From Hyphomonadaceae bacterium (GTDB lineage: Bacteria; Pseudomonadota; Alphaproteobacteria; Caulobacterales; Aquidulcibacteraceae), in assembly GCA_016791425.1 (NCBI GenBank), contig JAEUMQ010000003.1, forward strand, positions 43,994 to 107,993: a stretch of 64,000 nt of DNA, in the 5' to 3' direction. The notes beneath the pieces are model-generated. The model was not told where the DNA came from, made no database searches, and was given only the letters and a program-made list of their open reading frames with translations. The position numbers and the translations under genes were made by a program. Numbering within the stretch: position 1 is the stretch's first letter; every line of letters starts with the position of its first letter. Below are positions 46,090 to 58,454 of this stretch, in pieces.

Positions 46090-47462
46090 CAGTTCCAGGC
46101 CCTCGTCCGCTCACGGATGAATGTCTTCACGGCTTCGACGTCGGCCGGGAGCGAGGCGATCTTCTCCTTGCGGGTGAAGAGATCGGCGCAATGGGCGGGA
46201 AGCTCAGGCCGGACGCCCAATGTCTGTTGGACCGTCTCGGGAAACTTCGCGGGATGCGCAGTGGCGAGCGCCACGCTCATCTCGCCCTTGAGGCGCGCGA
46301 GCCCGCTCATGGCGATGGCGGAGTGCGGACATGCGAGATAGCCGGCTTCGCGCCATGCCCGCATCTCAGCTTGCGTGCCTGCATCGTCGAGAGAGAGAGC
46401 TTCGAAATGCGTATGCAGGAAATCCTGGGCGGGCTTGGGGACATCAAAGGCGCCGGATTGGGCAAATTGCTCATAGAGACGGCGGACATGCTCGGCGTCG
46501 CCGCCGAGCGCTTCGTACATCAGGCGTTCGAAGTTCGACGCGACCTGGATGTCCATGGCGGGGGAGAGCGTGGCGTGGGATTTCGGCGCGCGCTCATAGC
46601 GGCCCGTCGTGATGGCGCGCGCGACGATGTCGTTGGCGTTGGTGGCGATGAGGAGCTTGGCGATGGGCGCGCCCATCCGCTTCGCCACATAAGCGGAGAA
46701 CGCGTCGCCGAAATTGCCGGTGGGGATGGAGAAATTCACCGGGCCCGATGCGGCGAGGATATTCGCGGCGACGTGGAAATAGACCGATTGGGCGACGATG
46801 CGCGCCCAGTTCACCGAGTTGACGGCAGAAAGATGCGCGCGCGCAGTGAAGTCGCGGTCGGCGAAGAGCGATTTCAGGATCGCCTGGCAAGCGTCGAAAT
46901 CGTCGTCGAACTCGATGGCGTGAACGTTCGCGGCGCCGGATGCGGTCATGAAGCGGCGCTGCACGTCCGAGACGCGGCCCTTCGGCAGGAGCACGAAGAG
47001 ATCGACGCGCTCGCGGTTCTTCAGCGCCTCGACCGCGGCGCCTCCGGTGTCTCCGGAGGTGGCGCACACGACGGTGAGGCGCTCGTTGCGCTCGGCGAGC
47101 ACGCGCTCATAGAGCGGCCCGATGAGCTGCATCGCCACGTCCTTGAAGGCGAGCGAGGGGCCGTGAAAGAGCTCGAGCACGAACTGGCCGGGACCGACCT
47201 GCGTCAGCGGCGTCACCGAGGCCGGCCAGGCCGCGCGCCGATAGGCCTCCTCGGCCAGCGAGCGCGAGTCCACCGCGTTCTTGGACAGCGCACCCAAGGC
47301 CGAAGCGGCGACGTTCGCGTAAGGCTCGACGGCGAGGCCTTCGCGATCGAGGACGGGATAAGCGTCCGGCACGTAGAGGCCGCCGTCGGGCGCAAGGCCC
47401 GCCAGAACGGCGTCGAGGAAATCGATCGAAGGCGCGCCGCCGCGCGTGGAAGCGTATCGCAT
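46089..47462 (-). CDS. thrC: Threonine synthase
   Basis: Converts phosphohomoserine to threonine with pyridoxal phosphate. The 457-residue product is of the long bacterial type. The cofactor lysine is in LFHGPSLAFKDVAMQL, the phosphate loop is CATSGDTGGAAVEAL, and NFSIPTGNFGDAF is another signature. It starts directly after the SURF1 stop (TAG then ATG). It completes the pathway with thrB at 33 kb. Confidence 0.95.
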   Translation of the reverse strand: MRYASTRGGAPSIDFLDAVLAGLAPDGGLYVPDAYPVLDREGLAVEPYANVAASALGALSKNAVDSRSLAEEAYRRAAWPASVTPLTQVGPGQFVLELFHGPSLAFKDVAMQLIGPLYERVLAERNERLTVVCATSGDTGGAAVEALKNRERVDLFVLLPKGRVSDVQRRFMTASGAANVHAIEFDDDFDACQAILKSLFADRDFTARAHLSAVNSVNWARIVAQSVYFHVAANILAASGPVNFSIPTGNFGDAFSAYVAKRMGAPIAKLLIATNANDIVARAITTGRYERAPKSHATLSPAMDIQVASNFERLMYEALGGDAEHVRRLYEQFAQSGAFDVPKPAQDFLHTHFEALSLDDAGTQAEMRAWREAGYLACPHSAIAMSGLARLKGEMSVALATAHPAKFPETVQQTLGVRPELPAHCADLFTRKEKIASLPADVEAVKTFIRERTRAWN

Positions 47463-48140
47463 CTATTTCTTCATCGGCGGCGCGAACTTCAGACGTCCGA
47501 CGCTCACATGATAGGCGAAATAGATGCCGACCAGCACGATCGCCAAGCCCCACCAGGTCGCGGCATAGCCCAGATGCCGCGCGGGCGTCAGCGCGTCGTC
47601 GCCGGCGCCGACGAACGGATTGGGGACCGGCCGGCCGTCCTCGCCGACATAGTCGGTGGCGAGATAATAGCTTGCGACCGAGCGCAAGCCCGCGGCGCGC
47701 GCCATCTCCTCGAGGTTCACCGCGTACCAGACGCGGTCCGGGAGCGAGGGCGCGTGCGTCAGCGGCGCGGGCGGAGAAGGCGTGATCGCGGCGCCGGAGA
47801 TCGGCGCGTTCAGTGTCAGGGACGCGGGAAAGCGCAACGTGCGCCAGTCCGGCGGCTCGACGCTCTGCACGAACGCGGCGTCGACATAGAGATTCTCCTC
47901 GCCATAGAGCACGGGCGCGAAGACGCGCCAGCCGGGCTCGCCGTCCTTCAGGCCGTAGACGAGCGCGATGCCTTCCTCGATCGGGCGATAGGAGGCGATC
48001 GTCATCTCGATCGGCGGGGCGCTGGCGGCCTCCAGCCGCTCCTCGTAGCGCTGCCATTGCCAGCGCCCGAGCAGCACGAGCAGCGCGAAGGCGATCACTG
48101 CGATCACGGTGAGCATCGGAAGGGGACGGAAGCGGATCAT
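47463..48140 (-). CDS. SURF1 family cytochrome oxidase assembly protein
   Basis: 225 residues with one membrane helix at each end (about 10-24, MLTVIAVIAFALLVLLGRWQW, and 193-212) and a periplasmic domain between. It carries WRVFAPVLYGEENLYVDAAFV and LATDYVGEDGRPVPNPF. SURF1 helps insert heme a into subunit I. It sits in the normal position between the oxidase genes and thrC. Confidence 0.9.
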   Translation of the reverse strand: MIRFRPLPMLTVIAVIAFALLVLLGRWQWQRYEERLEAASAPPIEMTIASYRPIEEGIALVYGLKDGEPGWRVFAPVLYGEENLYVDAAFVQSVEPPDWRTLRFPASLTLNAPISGAAITPSPPAPLTHAPSLPDRVWYAVNLEEMARAAGLRSVASYYLATDYVGEDGRPVPNPFVGAGDDALTPARHLGYAATWWGLAIVLVGIYFAYHVSVGRLKFAPPMKK

Positions 48141-48192
48141 CGTCTCCTCTCCTGGGAACGCATTCTGGCGCTCCGCCCAAAACCGGGCGCCG

Positions 48193-48570
48193 TCACGGGG
48201 TCTTGTCGGCGTCGGCCGCCAGCCGACCCTCGCCAGCCTTGTGGCGCCATTGCAGGGCGAAGAGAATTGCCTTGAAGCGCGGAAGCAGAAAAAGGCTCAA
48301 GCCGATGGTCGCGGCGGCGGCGACCGACAGCACGATCCAGTCGGGTAATTTCAGCGCGAATTGCAGGACGAAGGCGAGCGGCACGACGATCGCGCCGACG
48401 AGGAACATGACGAACACCGCCGGCCCGTCGCCGGCGTCGGCGATCGCGAAGTCCGCGCCGCACGCCGTGCAGCGCGGCGCGAACTTCAGATAGGACTGGA
48501 AGAGCCGGCCCTTGCCGCATTGAGGACAGCGCAGGCGAAGGCCGGTGACGAATGGCGCGTGCGCGCTCAC
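48193..48570 (-). CDS. DUF983 zinc-ribbon membrane protein
   Basis: 125 residues. The N-terminus has two CxxC pairs (LRCPQCGKGRLF and PRCTACGADF), probably a zinc or heme-related site. Two membrane helices follow (about 50-72 and 76-95). DUF983 genes are almost always next to the aa3 oxidase assembly genes in alphaproteobacteria, so an assembly role is inferred. Confidence 0.88.
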   Translation of the reverse strand: MSAHAPFVTGLRLRCPQCGKGRLFQSYLKFAPRCTACGADFAIADAGDGPAVFVMFLVGAIVVPLAFVLQFALKLPDWIVLSVAAAATIGLSLFLLPRFKAILFALQWRHKAGEGRLAADADKTP

Positions 48571-48580
48571 GACGCCGGCT

Positions 48581-49519
48581 TCATTGGCCTTGCATGGTCA
48601 GGTACGGCATCACGTAAACGAAGGTGAAGAGGAAGAGCCACACCACATCGACGAAGTGCCAGTACCAGGCCGCTGCCTCGAGGCCGAAATGCTTGGTCGG
48701 CGTGAACTGCCCGGCGATCAGCCGAAGCAGACACACGAAGAGGAAGAGCGTGCCGATGATGACGTGGGCGCCGTGGAAGCCGGTCGCCATGAAGAAGGAC
48801 GCGCCGTAGACGTTCGCTGTCGTCGTCTCGCCGGTGTTGCCGAAGCGGAAGCCGGCGTGGGGGTATTCCAGAACGAACTGGACATAGGTGAAGAGCAGCC
48901 CGAGCGCGACCGTGAGGATGAGGCCCCACATCGCGCCGCGGCGATCGCCCTGCTGCATCGCGTGGTGCGCCCACGTCACCGTCGTGCCGGAGAGCAGGAG
49001 GATGAGCGTGTTGATGAGCGGCAGGTGGAAGGGATCGAACGGATTGACGTTCGGCGGCGGCCAGCTCGACCAGGCGGCGGCGACGCCCTCGTCCCAGGTC
49101 GGGATGTACCAATGGGCGCGATGCTCGTGGAAGATCGCGAGCTCGAAGAACATCCAGAACCAGGCGACGAAGAACATCACCTCCGAGGCGATGAACAGGA
49201 TCATCCCATAGCGGAGGCCGATATCGACGACCGGCTTATGATCGCCGCGGCGGCTTTCGCGGATGACGTCGGCCCACCAGCCGAACATCGTGAGCGCGAC
49301 GCCCGCGGTGCCGGCCAGGAAGACAGGCCAATGGCCCTTGGTGAACAGGTGGTTGAAGATGTCGCCGAGAAAGCCGCCGTTCTCGATCTCGGGGCCGAGG
49401 CCGCGCATGAGGACGACGCCGCCCACGGCCATCAGGAACGCCGAGATCGAGCCGACCAGCGGCCAGGGGCTCGGATCGACCAGGTGGTAGTCGTGGTGGA
49501 CGTCGCTGTGGGCGGCCAT
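48581..49519 (-). CDS. ctaE: Cytochrome c oxidase subunit III
   Basis: 312 residues with seven hydrophobic helices. [43 protein letters not shown] and [16 protein letters not shown] are highly conserved in subunit III. It stabilises the catalytic subunit of the aa3 oxidase. The preceding 94-bp gap to ctaG contains only a short GC-rich alternating run. Confidence 0.95.
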   Translation of the reverse strand: MAAHSDVHHDYHLVDPSPWPLVGSISAFLMAVGGVVLMRGLGPEIENGGFLGDIFNHLFTKGHWPVFLAGTAGVALTMFGWWADVIRESRRGDHKPVVDIGLRYGMILFIASEVMFFVAWFWMFFELAIFHEHRAHWYIPTWDEGVAAAWSSWPPPNVNPFDPFHLPLINTLILLLSGTTVTWAHHAMQQGDRRGAMWGLILTVALGLLFTYVQFVLEYPHAGFRFGNTGETTTANVYGASFFMATGFHGAHVIIGTLFLFVCLLRLIAGQFTPTKHFGLEAAAWYWHFVDVVWLFLFTFVYVMPYLTMQGQ

Positions 49520-49613
49520 GGTCTCGTCCTGATCTTACGCGAATCCGCGCATTTGCGCTTTACGTGGGCTTTAGCTCAGGCGCGCGCGCGCGCCAAGCGA
49601 CGGGTCGTCACGG

Positions 49614-50204
49614 CTAGGAGCCGTTGGCGGCGGCCCGCTCGGCGGCGTCGGCGGCGTCGTCGACCGAGCGGAAGAACGTGTAGGAGAGCGTGATGGAGCG
49701 CACCTCTTCGGTGTTGGGGTCGGCCTCGAGCGCGGAATCAACGAAATAGACGACAGGCATCTCGCGCGTTTCGCCAGGCGCCAGCGTCTGGTCCTGGAAG
49801 CAGAAGCATTCGAGCTTCTGGAAATACTGGCCGGTCTTGTGCGGCACGACGTTGAACGTCGCGACGGTGGTTACGGGCTGGCTGGAAAGGTTCCGCACAC
49901 GGAAGAAGGCGAGCCCGCTCTGGCCGAGGTGCAAGGTTTCGGCGCGCTGGACCGGCTCGAACGCGAGCGGCAGCCCGGGCGCGACATTGGCGTCGAAGCG
50001 CACTTCCACCTGGCGGGACGACACCTGCGCGGGCGCGGCGGTCGCGACCTGGGTCTGGCCGCCATAGCCGGTGACGCGGCAGAAGGCGCGGTAGAGCGGC
50101 GGGGCGGCGAAGGCGAGGCCGATCATGCCGACGAAGACGGCGACGCAGACGGCGGCGGTCATCGCCATGCGCCGTTGCTTGGCCGGATCGAGACCGTTGC
50201 TCAC
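49614..50204 (-). CDS. ctaG: Cytochrome c oxidase assembly protein CtaG (Cox11)
   Basis: The copper chaperone for the CuB site. 196 residues: one N-terminal membrane helix (about 13-34), then AFCRVTGYGG and the copper-binding KLECFCFQDQTLAPGE with the typical CFCF. YFVDSALEADPN and ITLSYTFF close the domain. It overlaps the small gene upstream by 4 bp. Confidence 0.95.
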   Translation of the reverse strand: MSNGLDPAKQRRMAMTAAVCVAVFVGMIGLAFAAPPLYRAFCRVTGYGGQTQVATAAPAQVSSRQVEVRFDANVAPGLPLAFEPVQRAETLHLGQSGLAFFRVRNLSSQPVTTVATFNVVPHKTGQYFQKLECFCFQDQTLAPGETREMPVVYFVDSALEADPNTEEVRSITLSYTFFRSVDDAADAAERAAANGS

Positions 50205-50353
50205 AGCGGGCGAACCAGCACGCCGGCCTTCAGCTTGGCGAGGGTGATGATGAAGACGAGCGCGATGAAGCCGACGAGCGCCAGCGCCAGCATGAGGTTG
50301 CGGCGCTTGCGGGCCCTTTCCTGCTCGGGGGTCAGGCGCACGAAGTCCGTCAT
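50201..50353 (-). CDS. Small CoxF-like membrane protein
   Basis: 50 residues from the ATG at 50353. The N-terminus is highly charged ([12 protein letters not shown]), followed by a single membrane helix ([20 protein letters not shown]). It overlaps both ctaB and ctaG by 4 bp, so all three are translationally coupled. Such short proteins occur at this place in most alphaproteobacterial cta operons and are usually called CoxF; the function is not settled. Confidence 0.75.
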   Translation of the reverse strand: MTDFVRLTPEQERARKRRNLMLALALVGFIALVFIITLAKLKAGVLVRPL

Positions 50354-51240
50354 CGCGCGATGAGCCCGATCAGGCGCTCGGCCGGCAGCGCGGCGAACAG
50401 CGTGAAGAGATAGAGGATAGAGAAGAAGAAGAGCGCGCGCGCGTGTTTGGGCGCATCCGAGCGCGCGACGCGCCATGCGAAATAGAGGAAGGCCGCGCCG
50501 CCCGCGGCGGCGATCGCTCCGTAGAGCGGCCCGGCCAGGCCGGTCGCGACGGGCGCCAGGGCGAGCGGCGCGAGAATGCACGAATAGAGCAGGATCTGCT
50601 TGCGGGTTTCGGCGGGCCCGTGCGTCACCGGCAGCATCGGGACGCCGGCGGCCTTGTATTCATCGGCGCGCAGGAGCGAGAGCGCCCAGAAGTGCGGGGG
50701 GGTCCAGAAGAAGATGATCGCGACGAGGAGAAGCGGATCGAGCGCGAGCGCGTCCATCTTCGCGGCCCAGGCGATGGCGGGCGGCAAGGCGCCGGCCAAT
50801 CCGCCGATGACGATGTTTTGCGGCGTCCGGCGCTTCAGCCACATCGTGTAGACGACGGCGTAGAAGAAGATCGTGAAGGCGAGCAGGCAGGCGGCGAGCA
50901 CGTTGGCGGCGAGCGCCATGGTCAGCACCGCGAACACCGAGAGCGCGAGGCCCAGCGCCAGAGCCTCCTCCGGCGCAACGGCGCCGGACGGGATCGGGCG
51001 CGCCATCGTCCGGGCCATCTTGGCGTCGATGTCGGCGTCGTACCACATGTTGAGCGCGCCCGACGCGCCGGCGCCGACCGCGATGGCGAGCACGCTGGCG
51101 AAGCCGAGCACCGCGTCGCCTGCGCCGGGGGCCATCACGTAGCCGACGAGCGCCGTGAACACGACAAGGCTCATCACGCGCGGCTTCAGAAGCGCGATGT
51201 AGTCCGACGTGCTTGCGACGTGCGCCTGGAGCGCAGGCAT
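50350..51240 (-). CDS. ctaB: Protoheme IX farnesyltransferase (heme o synthase)
   Basis: Adds the farnesyl tail to heme b on the way to heme a. 296 residues with about nine membrane helices. The first aspartate-rich motif is [19 protein letters not shown], and [19 protein letters not shown] and [13 protein letters not shown] are further signatures of the UbiA-type prenyltransferase. It lies between ctaD and the small CoxF-like gene. Confidence 0.95.
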   Translation of the reverse strand: MPALQAHVASTSDYIALLKPRVMSLVVFTALVGYVMAPGAGDAVLGFASVLAIAVGAGASGALNMWYDADIDAKMARTMARPIPSGAVAPEEALALGLALSVFAVLTMALAANVLAACLLAFTIFFYAVVYTMWLKRRTPQNIVIGGLAGALPPAIAWAAKMDALALDPLLLVAIIFFWTPPHFWALSLLRADEYKAAGVPMLPVTHGPAETRKQILLYSCILAPLALAPVATGLAGPLYGAIAAAGGAAFLYFAWRVARSDAPKHARALFFFSILYLFTLFAALPAERLIGLIAR

Positions 51241-51250
51241 CAGGATGGCC

Positions 51251-53883
<2,633 letters not shown>

Positions 53884-54023
53884 TTTGTTGACGCGGTATG
53901 GCGCGACGCGCGCCCGGGTCCTATACGTGGCGAGCGCGGCAAATCGCCCGGTCGGGGCGCATTTTGCGTCCGGTCCCCGGCGCCAAATCGGCGAGCCCAG
54001 TCCAAATCAGCGGGGGTGCTAGC

Positions 54024-54686
54024 ATGAGCCGGCGCCGCGTTCCAAGGCGGTTTCAAGCGAGCCTCTCAGCGCTCGCCGCGGCGGCGCTGGCCGCGGGCCC
54101 GGCGTTTGCGCAAACGACTCGCAACAATATCGGCCCGCAAGTCACGGTCGGCGGCTATGGCGCAGCCCAGGCCTGCGCGCGGGCGAGCGCCGAACGGCGC
54201 GCCGACGCGGTCGCCCTGGCCGCGTGCGACCGGGCGCTGACGCAGGAGCCGCTCCCCCGTCCAGACCGGCGCGCGACGCTCTTCCACCGCGGCGTCGTCC
54301 GGCTGAACGCCGACGACGCTGCAGGGGCGCTGGCCGATTTCGACGCCGCCCTGGCCATACGCCGGGACGGCGACACGGAGCTCAACCGCGCCGCCGCGCT
54401 CGCGGCGCTGGGGGATTATGGGTCGGCCGTCGCCGCCGTCACGTCGGCGCTCGCAAACGGCGTGCGCGAGCCGCATCTGGCATATTTCAATCGTGGGGCC
54501 GCCAGGGAAGCGCTCGGCGACCTGCGCGGCGCGCTGGAGGACTACACCACCGCGTTGCAGATCCGGCCGGACTGGGCGCAGGCGGAAGCGGAGGTCGGCC
54601 GTTTCGCCCAGGCCCGGCGCGATCGCCTGGCGCGGGTGCTCGGTCGGGAGGCGCCCGTCGGAGCGTCGGCGTCGGCGGCGCGATAG
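54024..54686 (+). CDS. Secreted TPR protein, paralogue 1
   Basis: 220 residues with a signal peptide (about 1-29, ending GPAFAQ). A two-cysteine module follows (QACARASAERRAD, then AACDRAL, with 16 residues between the cysteines). Three tetratricopeptide-like repeats follow (ATLFHRGVVRLNADDAAGAL, AYFNRGAAREALGDLRGAL). It is probably a periplasmic protein-interaction module. The next gene, 11 bp downstream, encodes a paralogue with the same layout. Confidence 0.75.
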   Translation: MSRRRVPRRFQASLSALAAAALAAGPAFAQTTRNNIGPQVTVGGYGAAQACARASAERRADAVALAACDRALTQEPLPRPDRRATLFHRGVVRLNADDAAGALADFDAALAIRRDGDTELNRAAALAALGDYGSAVAAVTSALANGVREPHLAYFNRGAAREALGDLRGALEDYTTALQIRPDWAQAEAEVGRFAQARRDRLARVLGREAPVGASASAAR

Positions 54687-54697
54687 GAGGTGGCGAC

Positions 54698-55264
54698 GTG
54701 AAATTCACTCTGCTCTCCCTGGCGGCGATTGCGGCCGCGGCGCTCGCCGGCGCAGCTGGAACCGCCACGGCCGCGACGATCATCATGGGCACCGGCCCCG
54801 CGCTCGCCTGCTACCAAGCGGCGAACATGCGGCGCGCGGATGTGCAATCGGTGCAGGTCTGCGATTCCGCGCTTGAGGATCCGATGCTGACGCCGCGCGA
54901 CAGGGCCGCAACGCGGAACAATCGCGGCATCCTCATGATGTACCGCCGCAACGCGGCGGCGGCGCTCACAGATTTCGAGGCCGCGGCGCGGCTGCAGCCC
55001 GCGATGGGCGAGAGCTTCGTCAATCGCGGCGCGGCGCAGATCATGCTCGGCGATTATGCGGGCGCGATCGAGAGCCTCAATCGCGGGCTCGAGCTCGGCT
55101 CGGCGGAACAGCACGAGGCCTATTTCAACCGCGCGATCGCCAACGAGCAGTCCGGCAATCTGCGCGCCGCATATGAGGACTATCGCCGCGCGCTGGAGCT
55201 CAGACCCGATTGGCTGGCGCCGCAAACGGAATTGCAGCGTTTCTCGGTGCGCCGCACGCCCTGA
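54698..55264 (+). CDS. Secreted TPR protein, paralogue 2
   Basis: 188 residues from a GTG at 54698 with GGAGG 7-8 nt upstream. The signal peptide ends near residue 25 (GTATAA). The same cysteine module as in the upstream gene is present (LACYQAANMRRAD, VQVCDSAL; again 16 residues apart). TPR units follow (AATRNNRGILMMYRRNAAAAL, ESFVNRGAAQIMLGDYAGAI, AYFNRAIANEQSGNLRAAY). The role is unknown; tandem duplication is evident. Confidence 0.75.
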   Translation: MKFTLLSLAAIAAAALAGAAGTATAATIIMGTGPALACYQAANMRRADVQSVQVCDSALEDPMLTPRDRAATRNNRGILMMYRRNAAAALTDFEAAARLQPAMGESFVNRGAAQIMLGDYAGAIESLNRGLELGSAEQHEAYFNRAIANEQSGNLRAAYEDYRRALELRPDWLAPQTELQRFSVRRTP

Positions 55265-55268
55265 ATTC

Positions 55269-56180
55269 CTAAAGAACGCCGGCGTCCTTCCACGCCGATT
55301 TCGGCCAGCGCTGGTGCACCCAGAACCATTGCTCCGGCGCTTCGCGCACGCGCGCCTCCATGAACGCGTTCACGCCGCGGACGGCGGCCTGCGCGGCTTC
55401 GTCGAGCGGCGCGTCGTAGTCGAGCGGGATGGCGGGGTGGACCGTCGCGGAGAAGGCTTGCGGCGCGGTGCGCCGCAATGAGAGGGGCACCAGCGGCAGC
55501 TTGAAACGCAAGGCCAGGCGCGCAGGGCCGTCGGCGGTCATGCAATCGTGGCCGAAGAACGGGGCGGCAAGGCCTTCGTTGTACTTCTGGTCGTTCATAA
55601 GAACGATCGTCTCCTTGCGTGCGAGCGCGCGCATGAGGCCCATGCCGCCTTCGGCGCCCTTGGCGCTCTGCAGGTTCACGCCATAGGCGCGGCGGCCCTC
55701 GACGATGCGCCGGTCGATGAGCGGATTGTTCGCCGGGCGGTAGGTGACGTGACAGGTGATGCCGCTGGCCACCACCGCGACGGCCATGATCTCCCAGTTC
55801 GAGAAGTGCCCGGCGATGAACACTGCGCCGGTGCGCCCCGCCTCGATGAAGCGCTCGGCGCCCTCAACATGGATCGCGCCGCCGTTCGCCTCGGTGCGGT
55901 AGGCGTGCATGTGCGGGAACTCGCCGGCCATGCGGCCGATCTCGCCCCACATCGCGCGGGCGATGTCGGCGCGCCAGGATTCGGTTTCGTTGGGAAAGGC
56001 GAGGCGCAGATTGCGCAGCGCTGTGCGGTGCGCGCTGGTGAGCGGCCCCAAGCCCTGCAGCAAGGATGCGCCGGTCGCGGAGGCGCGCGCAGGCGACATC
56101 GCCCCGAACGCGCCAAGGAAGGCGGCGAAGCCCGCATCCTCGATGCGATGGGCGAAGGTGACGTCGGTCGAGATCGCCAT
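55269..56180 (-). CDS. Lipid A biosynthesis acyltransferase (LpxL/HtrB-like)
   Basis: 303 residues. FIAGHFSNWEIMA has the HX4E catalytic motif of late acyltransferases that add secondary acyl chains to Kdo-lipid A. LRNLRLAFPNETE and WVHQRWP at the C-terminus are other family marks. The start at 56180 shares one base with the lpxK stop (TGATG), so translation is coupled. A hydrophobic N-terminal part probably ties it to the inner membrane. Confidence 0.9.
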   Translation of the reverse strand: MAISTDVTFAHRIEDAGFAAFLGAFGAMSPARASATGASLLQGLGPLTSAHRTALRNLRLAFPNETESWRADIARAMWGEIGRMAGEFPHMHAYRTEANGGAIHVEGAERFIEAGRTGAVFIAGHFSNWEIMAVAVVASGITCHVTYRPANNPLIDRRIVEGRRAYGVNLQSAKGAEGGMGLMRALARKETIVLMNDQKYNEGLAAPFFGHDCMTADGPARLALRFKLPLVPLSLRRTAPQAFSATVHPAIPLDYDAPLDEAAQAAVRGVNAFMEARVREAPEQWFWVHQRWPKSAWKDAGVL

Positions 56181-57160
56181 CAGCGGACCCGCGCGCGAAC
56201 CGGCGCGAGCAGCGCGTCGAGCGCGGCTTCGTCGAGGAAGCGCGCCTCGACCGGCCAAGCCGCGATCTCGCCGCGGCGCCGGGCGTCGAGGCGCACGTGA
56301 TCCTTCTCGGTCGTCACCAGGCGGGCGCCGCGCTCTTGGGCGAGCGTGGCGAGCCAGGCGAGCTCGCTCTCGTCGAACACGTGATGGTCGGGATAGGGAA
56401 TCTCCTCCTGCACGTCTGCGCCGGCGGCCCGCAGCGCATCGAAGAATTTGCGCGGCCTGGCAATGCCGGCGAACGCGACAAGCGGGCCGCTCGGCGCCGG
56501 CGCCTTGGGCGCGAGCCAGCCGCGCAGGACGGGACCGTCGAACGGAAAGGTCGCGCTCTCGGCGGCCGCCCTCGATCCGGCCTGCAGGAGGATCGCGTCG
56601 GCGCGCTTCAGCCCATCGGCGGCGCGTTCGCGCAGCGGGCCGGCGGGAAAGACCCTGCGGTTGCCCAGGCCGGCCTCGGCGTCGATGACGATGATGGAGA
56701 GGTCGGGCTTGAGGGTCGGGTTCTGGAAGCCGTCGTCGAGGATGAGCGCCCTCGCGCCGCCAGCGACGGCCGCCTCCGCGCCGGCGACGCGGTCGCGCGC
56801 GATCCAGGCGGGGCCGTCCCCTGCGTGCAGCAAAGGCTCGTCGCCGACCTCGCGGAAGGAAGCGTCCGCCGCCACGCGCAAGGGCCCGCGCGCGGCGCCG
56901 CCATAGCCTCGGGAGAGCACGTGCGCCCCCTCGCCCAGCTTGCGCCGGATGGCGCGCGCGACCGGCGTCTTGCCAGCGCCGCCCAGGGTGAGATTGCCGA
57001 TACAGACGATGGGGATCGGGATGGGCGCCGGTCGCGTCCATGCCCGGCGCGCGGCGGCGCCCCAGCCATAGACTGCCCCCAGCGGCGCCAGCAGCGCCTG
57101 GAGCAGCGGGGCCGCGTCGCGACCGGCGGCGTCTCCGGACCAGAAGTGCGGCGGCTGCAT
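56180..57160 (-). CDS. lpxK: Tetraacyldisaccharide 4'-kinase
   Basis: Phosphorylates the lipid A precursor at the 4' position. 326 residues starting MQPPHFWSG at 57160. The Walker A is IGNLTLGGAGKTPVARAI at about 54-71, an unusual P-loop typical of LpxK. LILDDGFQNPTLKPDL and LVTTEKDHVRL are further signatures. The longer frame to 57325 overlaps waaA and has no conserved sequence. One membrane-associated N-terminal helix is expected. Confidence 0.95.
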   Translation of the reverse strand: MQPPHFWSGDAAGRDAAPLLQALLAPLGAVYGWGAAARRAWTRPAPIPIPIVCIGNLTLGGAGKTPVARAIRRKLGEGAHVLSRGYGGAARGPLRVAADASFREVGDEPLLHAGDGPAWIARDRVAGAEAAVAGGARALILDDGFQNPTLKPDLSIIVIDAEAGLGNRRVFPAGPLRERAADGLKRADAILLQAGSRAAAESATFPFDGPVLRGWLAPKAPAPSGPLVAFAGIARPRKFFDALRAAGADVQEEIPYPDHHVFDESELAWLATLAQERGARLVTTEKDHVRLDARRRGEIAAWPVEARFLDEAALDALLAPVRARVR

Positions 57161-57173
57161 CCGGAGCGTCTTT

Positions 57174-58454
57174 TCAGGCGGCCGCGTGCGTGCGGGTGGG
57201 CGAAGGCGGCAGCCGCGCGAGGAGCGCGTCGAGCGTCGCGGCGAGGGCGGGACCGCCCTCCTCGGCGGCGGCGGCGGCGGCGCGGGTGCGGCGCTCGCGC
57301 AGCGCCTCGTCGCGCCAAAGCCCAAGCACGGCGGCGGCGATCTCGTCCGCGGTCCCTGCCCGGCCGATCCCGCCGGCGCCGTCTAGCGCTTCGAAGAGAT
57401 CGCCGAAGCTCGAGACGTGGGGGCCGGCCAGGATCGCGGAGCCAAGCTTGGCCGGCTCAATGGGGTTGTGGCCGCGCAGCGTCGGCAGAAGGCTGCCGCA
57501 CACCAGCGAGACGGCCGCGAGGCGATAGAAGAGCCCCATCTCGCCCATCGTGTCGGCGACATAAACGGGGCTTGGGCCCACCACCGCGCCCACGGACCGG
57601 CGCGGGGCGGCGCCGGCGAGCGCCGCGATCTCGGCGCCGCGCTCGGGATGGCGGGGCGCGAGAATGAGCAACGCATCGGGGCGCGCGGCCACGATCTCCC
57701 TGTGGGCGGCGAGGACGATCTCGTCCTCGCCGGGATGGGTGCTGGCGGCAAGCCAGATCGGGCGCGGGCCGATCTCGGCGCGGAGCGCGGCGAGCGCGGC
57801 GGCATCGGCGGGCGGCGCCGCCGCTGCAAGCTTCAGATTGCCAAGCGCGGGCGCGGCCCGACCGATGATGCCGGCCAGGCCTTCGGAGGTGCGGGCGTCG
57901 GCGGCGAAGATCGGGTCGAACGGTTTCAGAAGCCGGGCTGCGCTCGCCCGAAAGGAGCGCCAGCGCCGCAATGCGCCCTCGCTCATGCGGGCGTTGACCA
58001 GCGCCAAAGCGACGCCCCGGGCCTCAGCTTCCAGCGCGAGGTTCGGCCAGAGCTCGCTCTCGATGAAGACGCCAAGGTCGGGGCGCCAGTGAGCGAGGAA
58101 GCGGCGCACGGCGTCGCGGCGGTCGATCGGCGCATACTGGTGCAAGGCGGCGGGGCGGCGGCTGGCGAAGAGCTGCGCGGACGTCCGCGTGCCGGTCGTG
58201 ACCAGGAAGGAAAGATCCCCGCGGCGTTCGGCCAGGCCGTCGCGGAGCTGCAGCGCGACGCCCATCTCGCCGACGCTGGCGGCGTGCAGCCAGACGAGCG
58301 ACCCGGCGGGGCGCGTCTGCGACGCGTGACCGAAGCGCTCCTGCAGCCGTGCGGGATCCTCCAGTCCGGCGCGGGCGCGTCGCCGCAGGATCGGCGCGGC
58401 GAACGGCGCCAGAACGGCCAGGGCGGCGCGATAGAGACCGAGCGCAGCTGTCAT
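57174..58454 (-). CDS. waaA: 3-deoxy-D-manno-octulosonic acid (Kdo) transferase
   Basis: Adds Kdo to lipid A from CMP-Kdo. 426 residues with one N-terminal membrane helix, then SLVWLHAASVGEM, LVTTGTRTSAQLF, DLGVFIESELWPNL and the GT-B C-terminal GHNPIEPAKLGSAILAGPH. It overlaps the upstream acyltransferase by 4 bp and is 13 bp before lpxK, making one LPS operon. Confidence 0.95.
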   Translation of the reverse strand: MTAALGLYRAALAVLAPFAAPILRRRARAGLEDPARLQERFGHASQTRPAGSLVWLHAASVGEMGVALQLRDGLAERRGDLSFLVTTGTRTSAQLFASRRPAALHQYAPIDRRDAVRRFLAHWRPDLGVFIESELWPNLALEAEARGVALALVNARMSEGALRRWRSFRASAARLLKPFDPIFAADARTSEGLAGIIGRAAPALGNLKLAAAAPPADAAALAALRAEIGPRPIWLAASTHPGEDEIVLAAHREIVAARPDALLILAPRHPERGAEIAALAGAAPRRSVGAVVGPSPVYVADTMGEMGLFYRLAAVSLVCGSLLPTLRGHNPIEPAKLGSAILAGPHVSSFGDLFEALDGAGGIGRAGTADEIAAAVLGLWRDEALRERRTRAAAAAAEEGGPALAATLDALLARLPPSPTRTHAAA

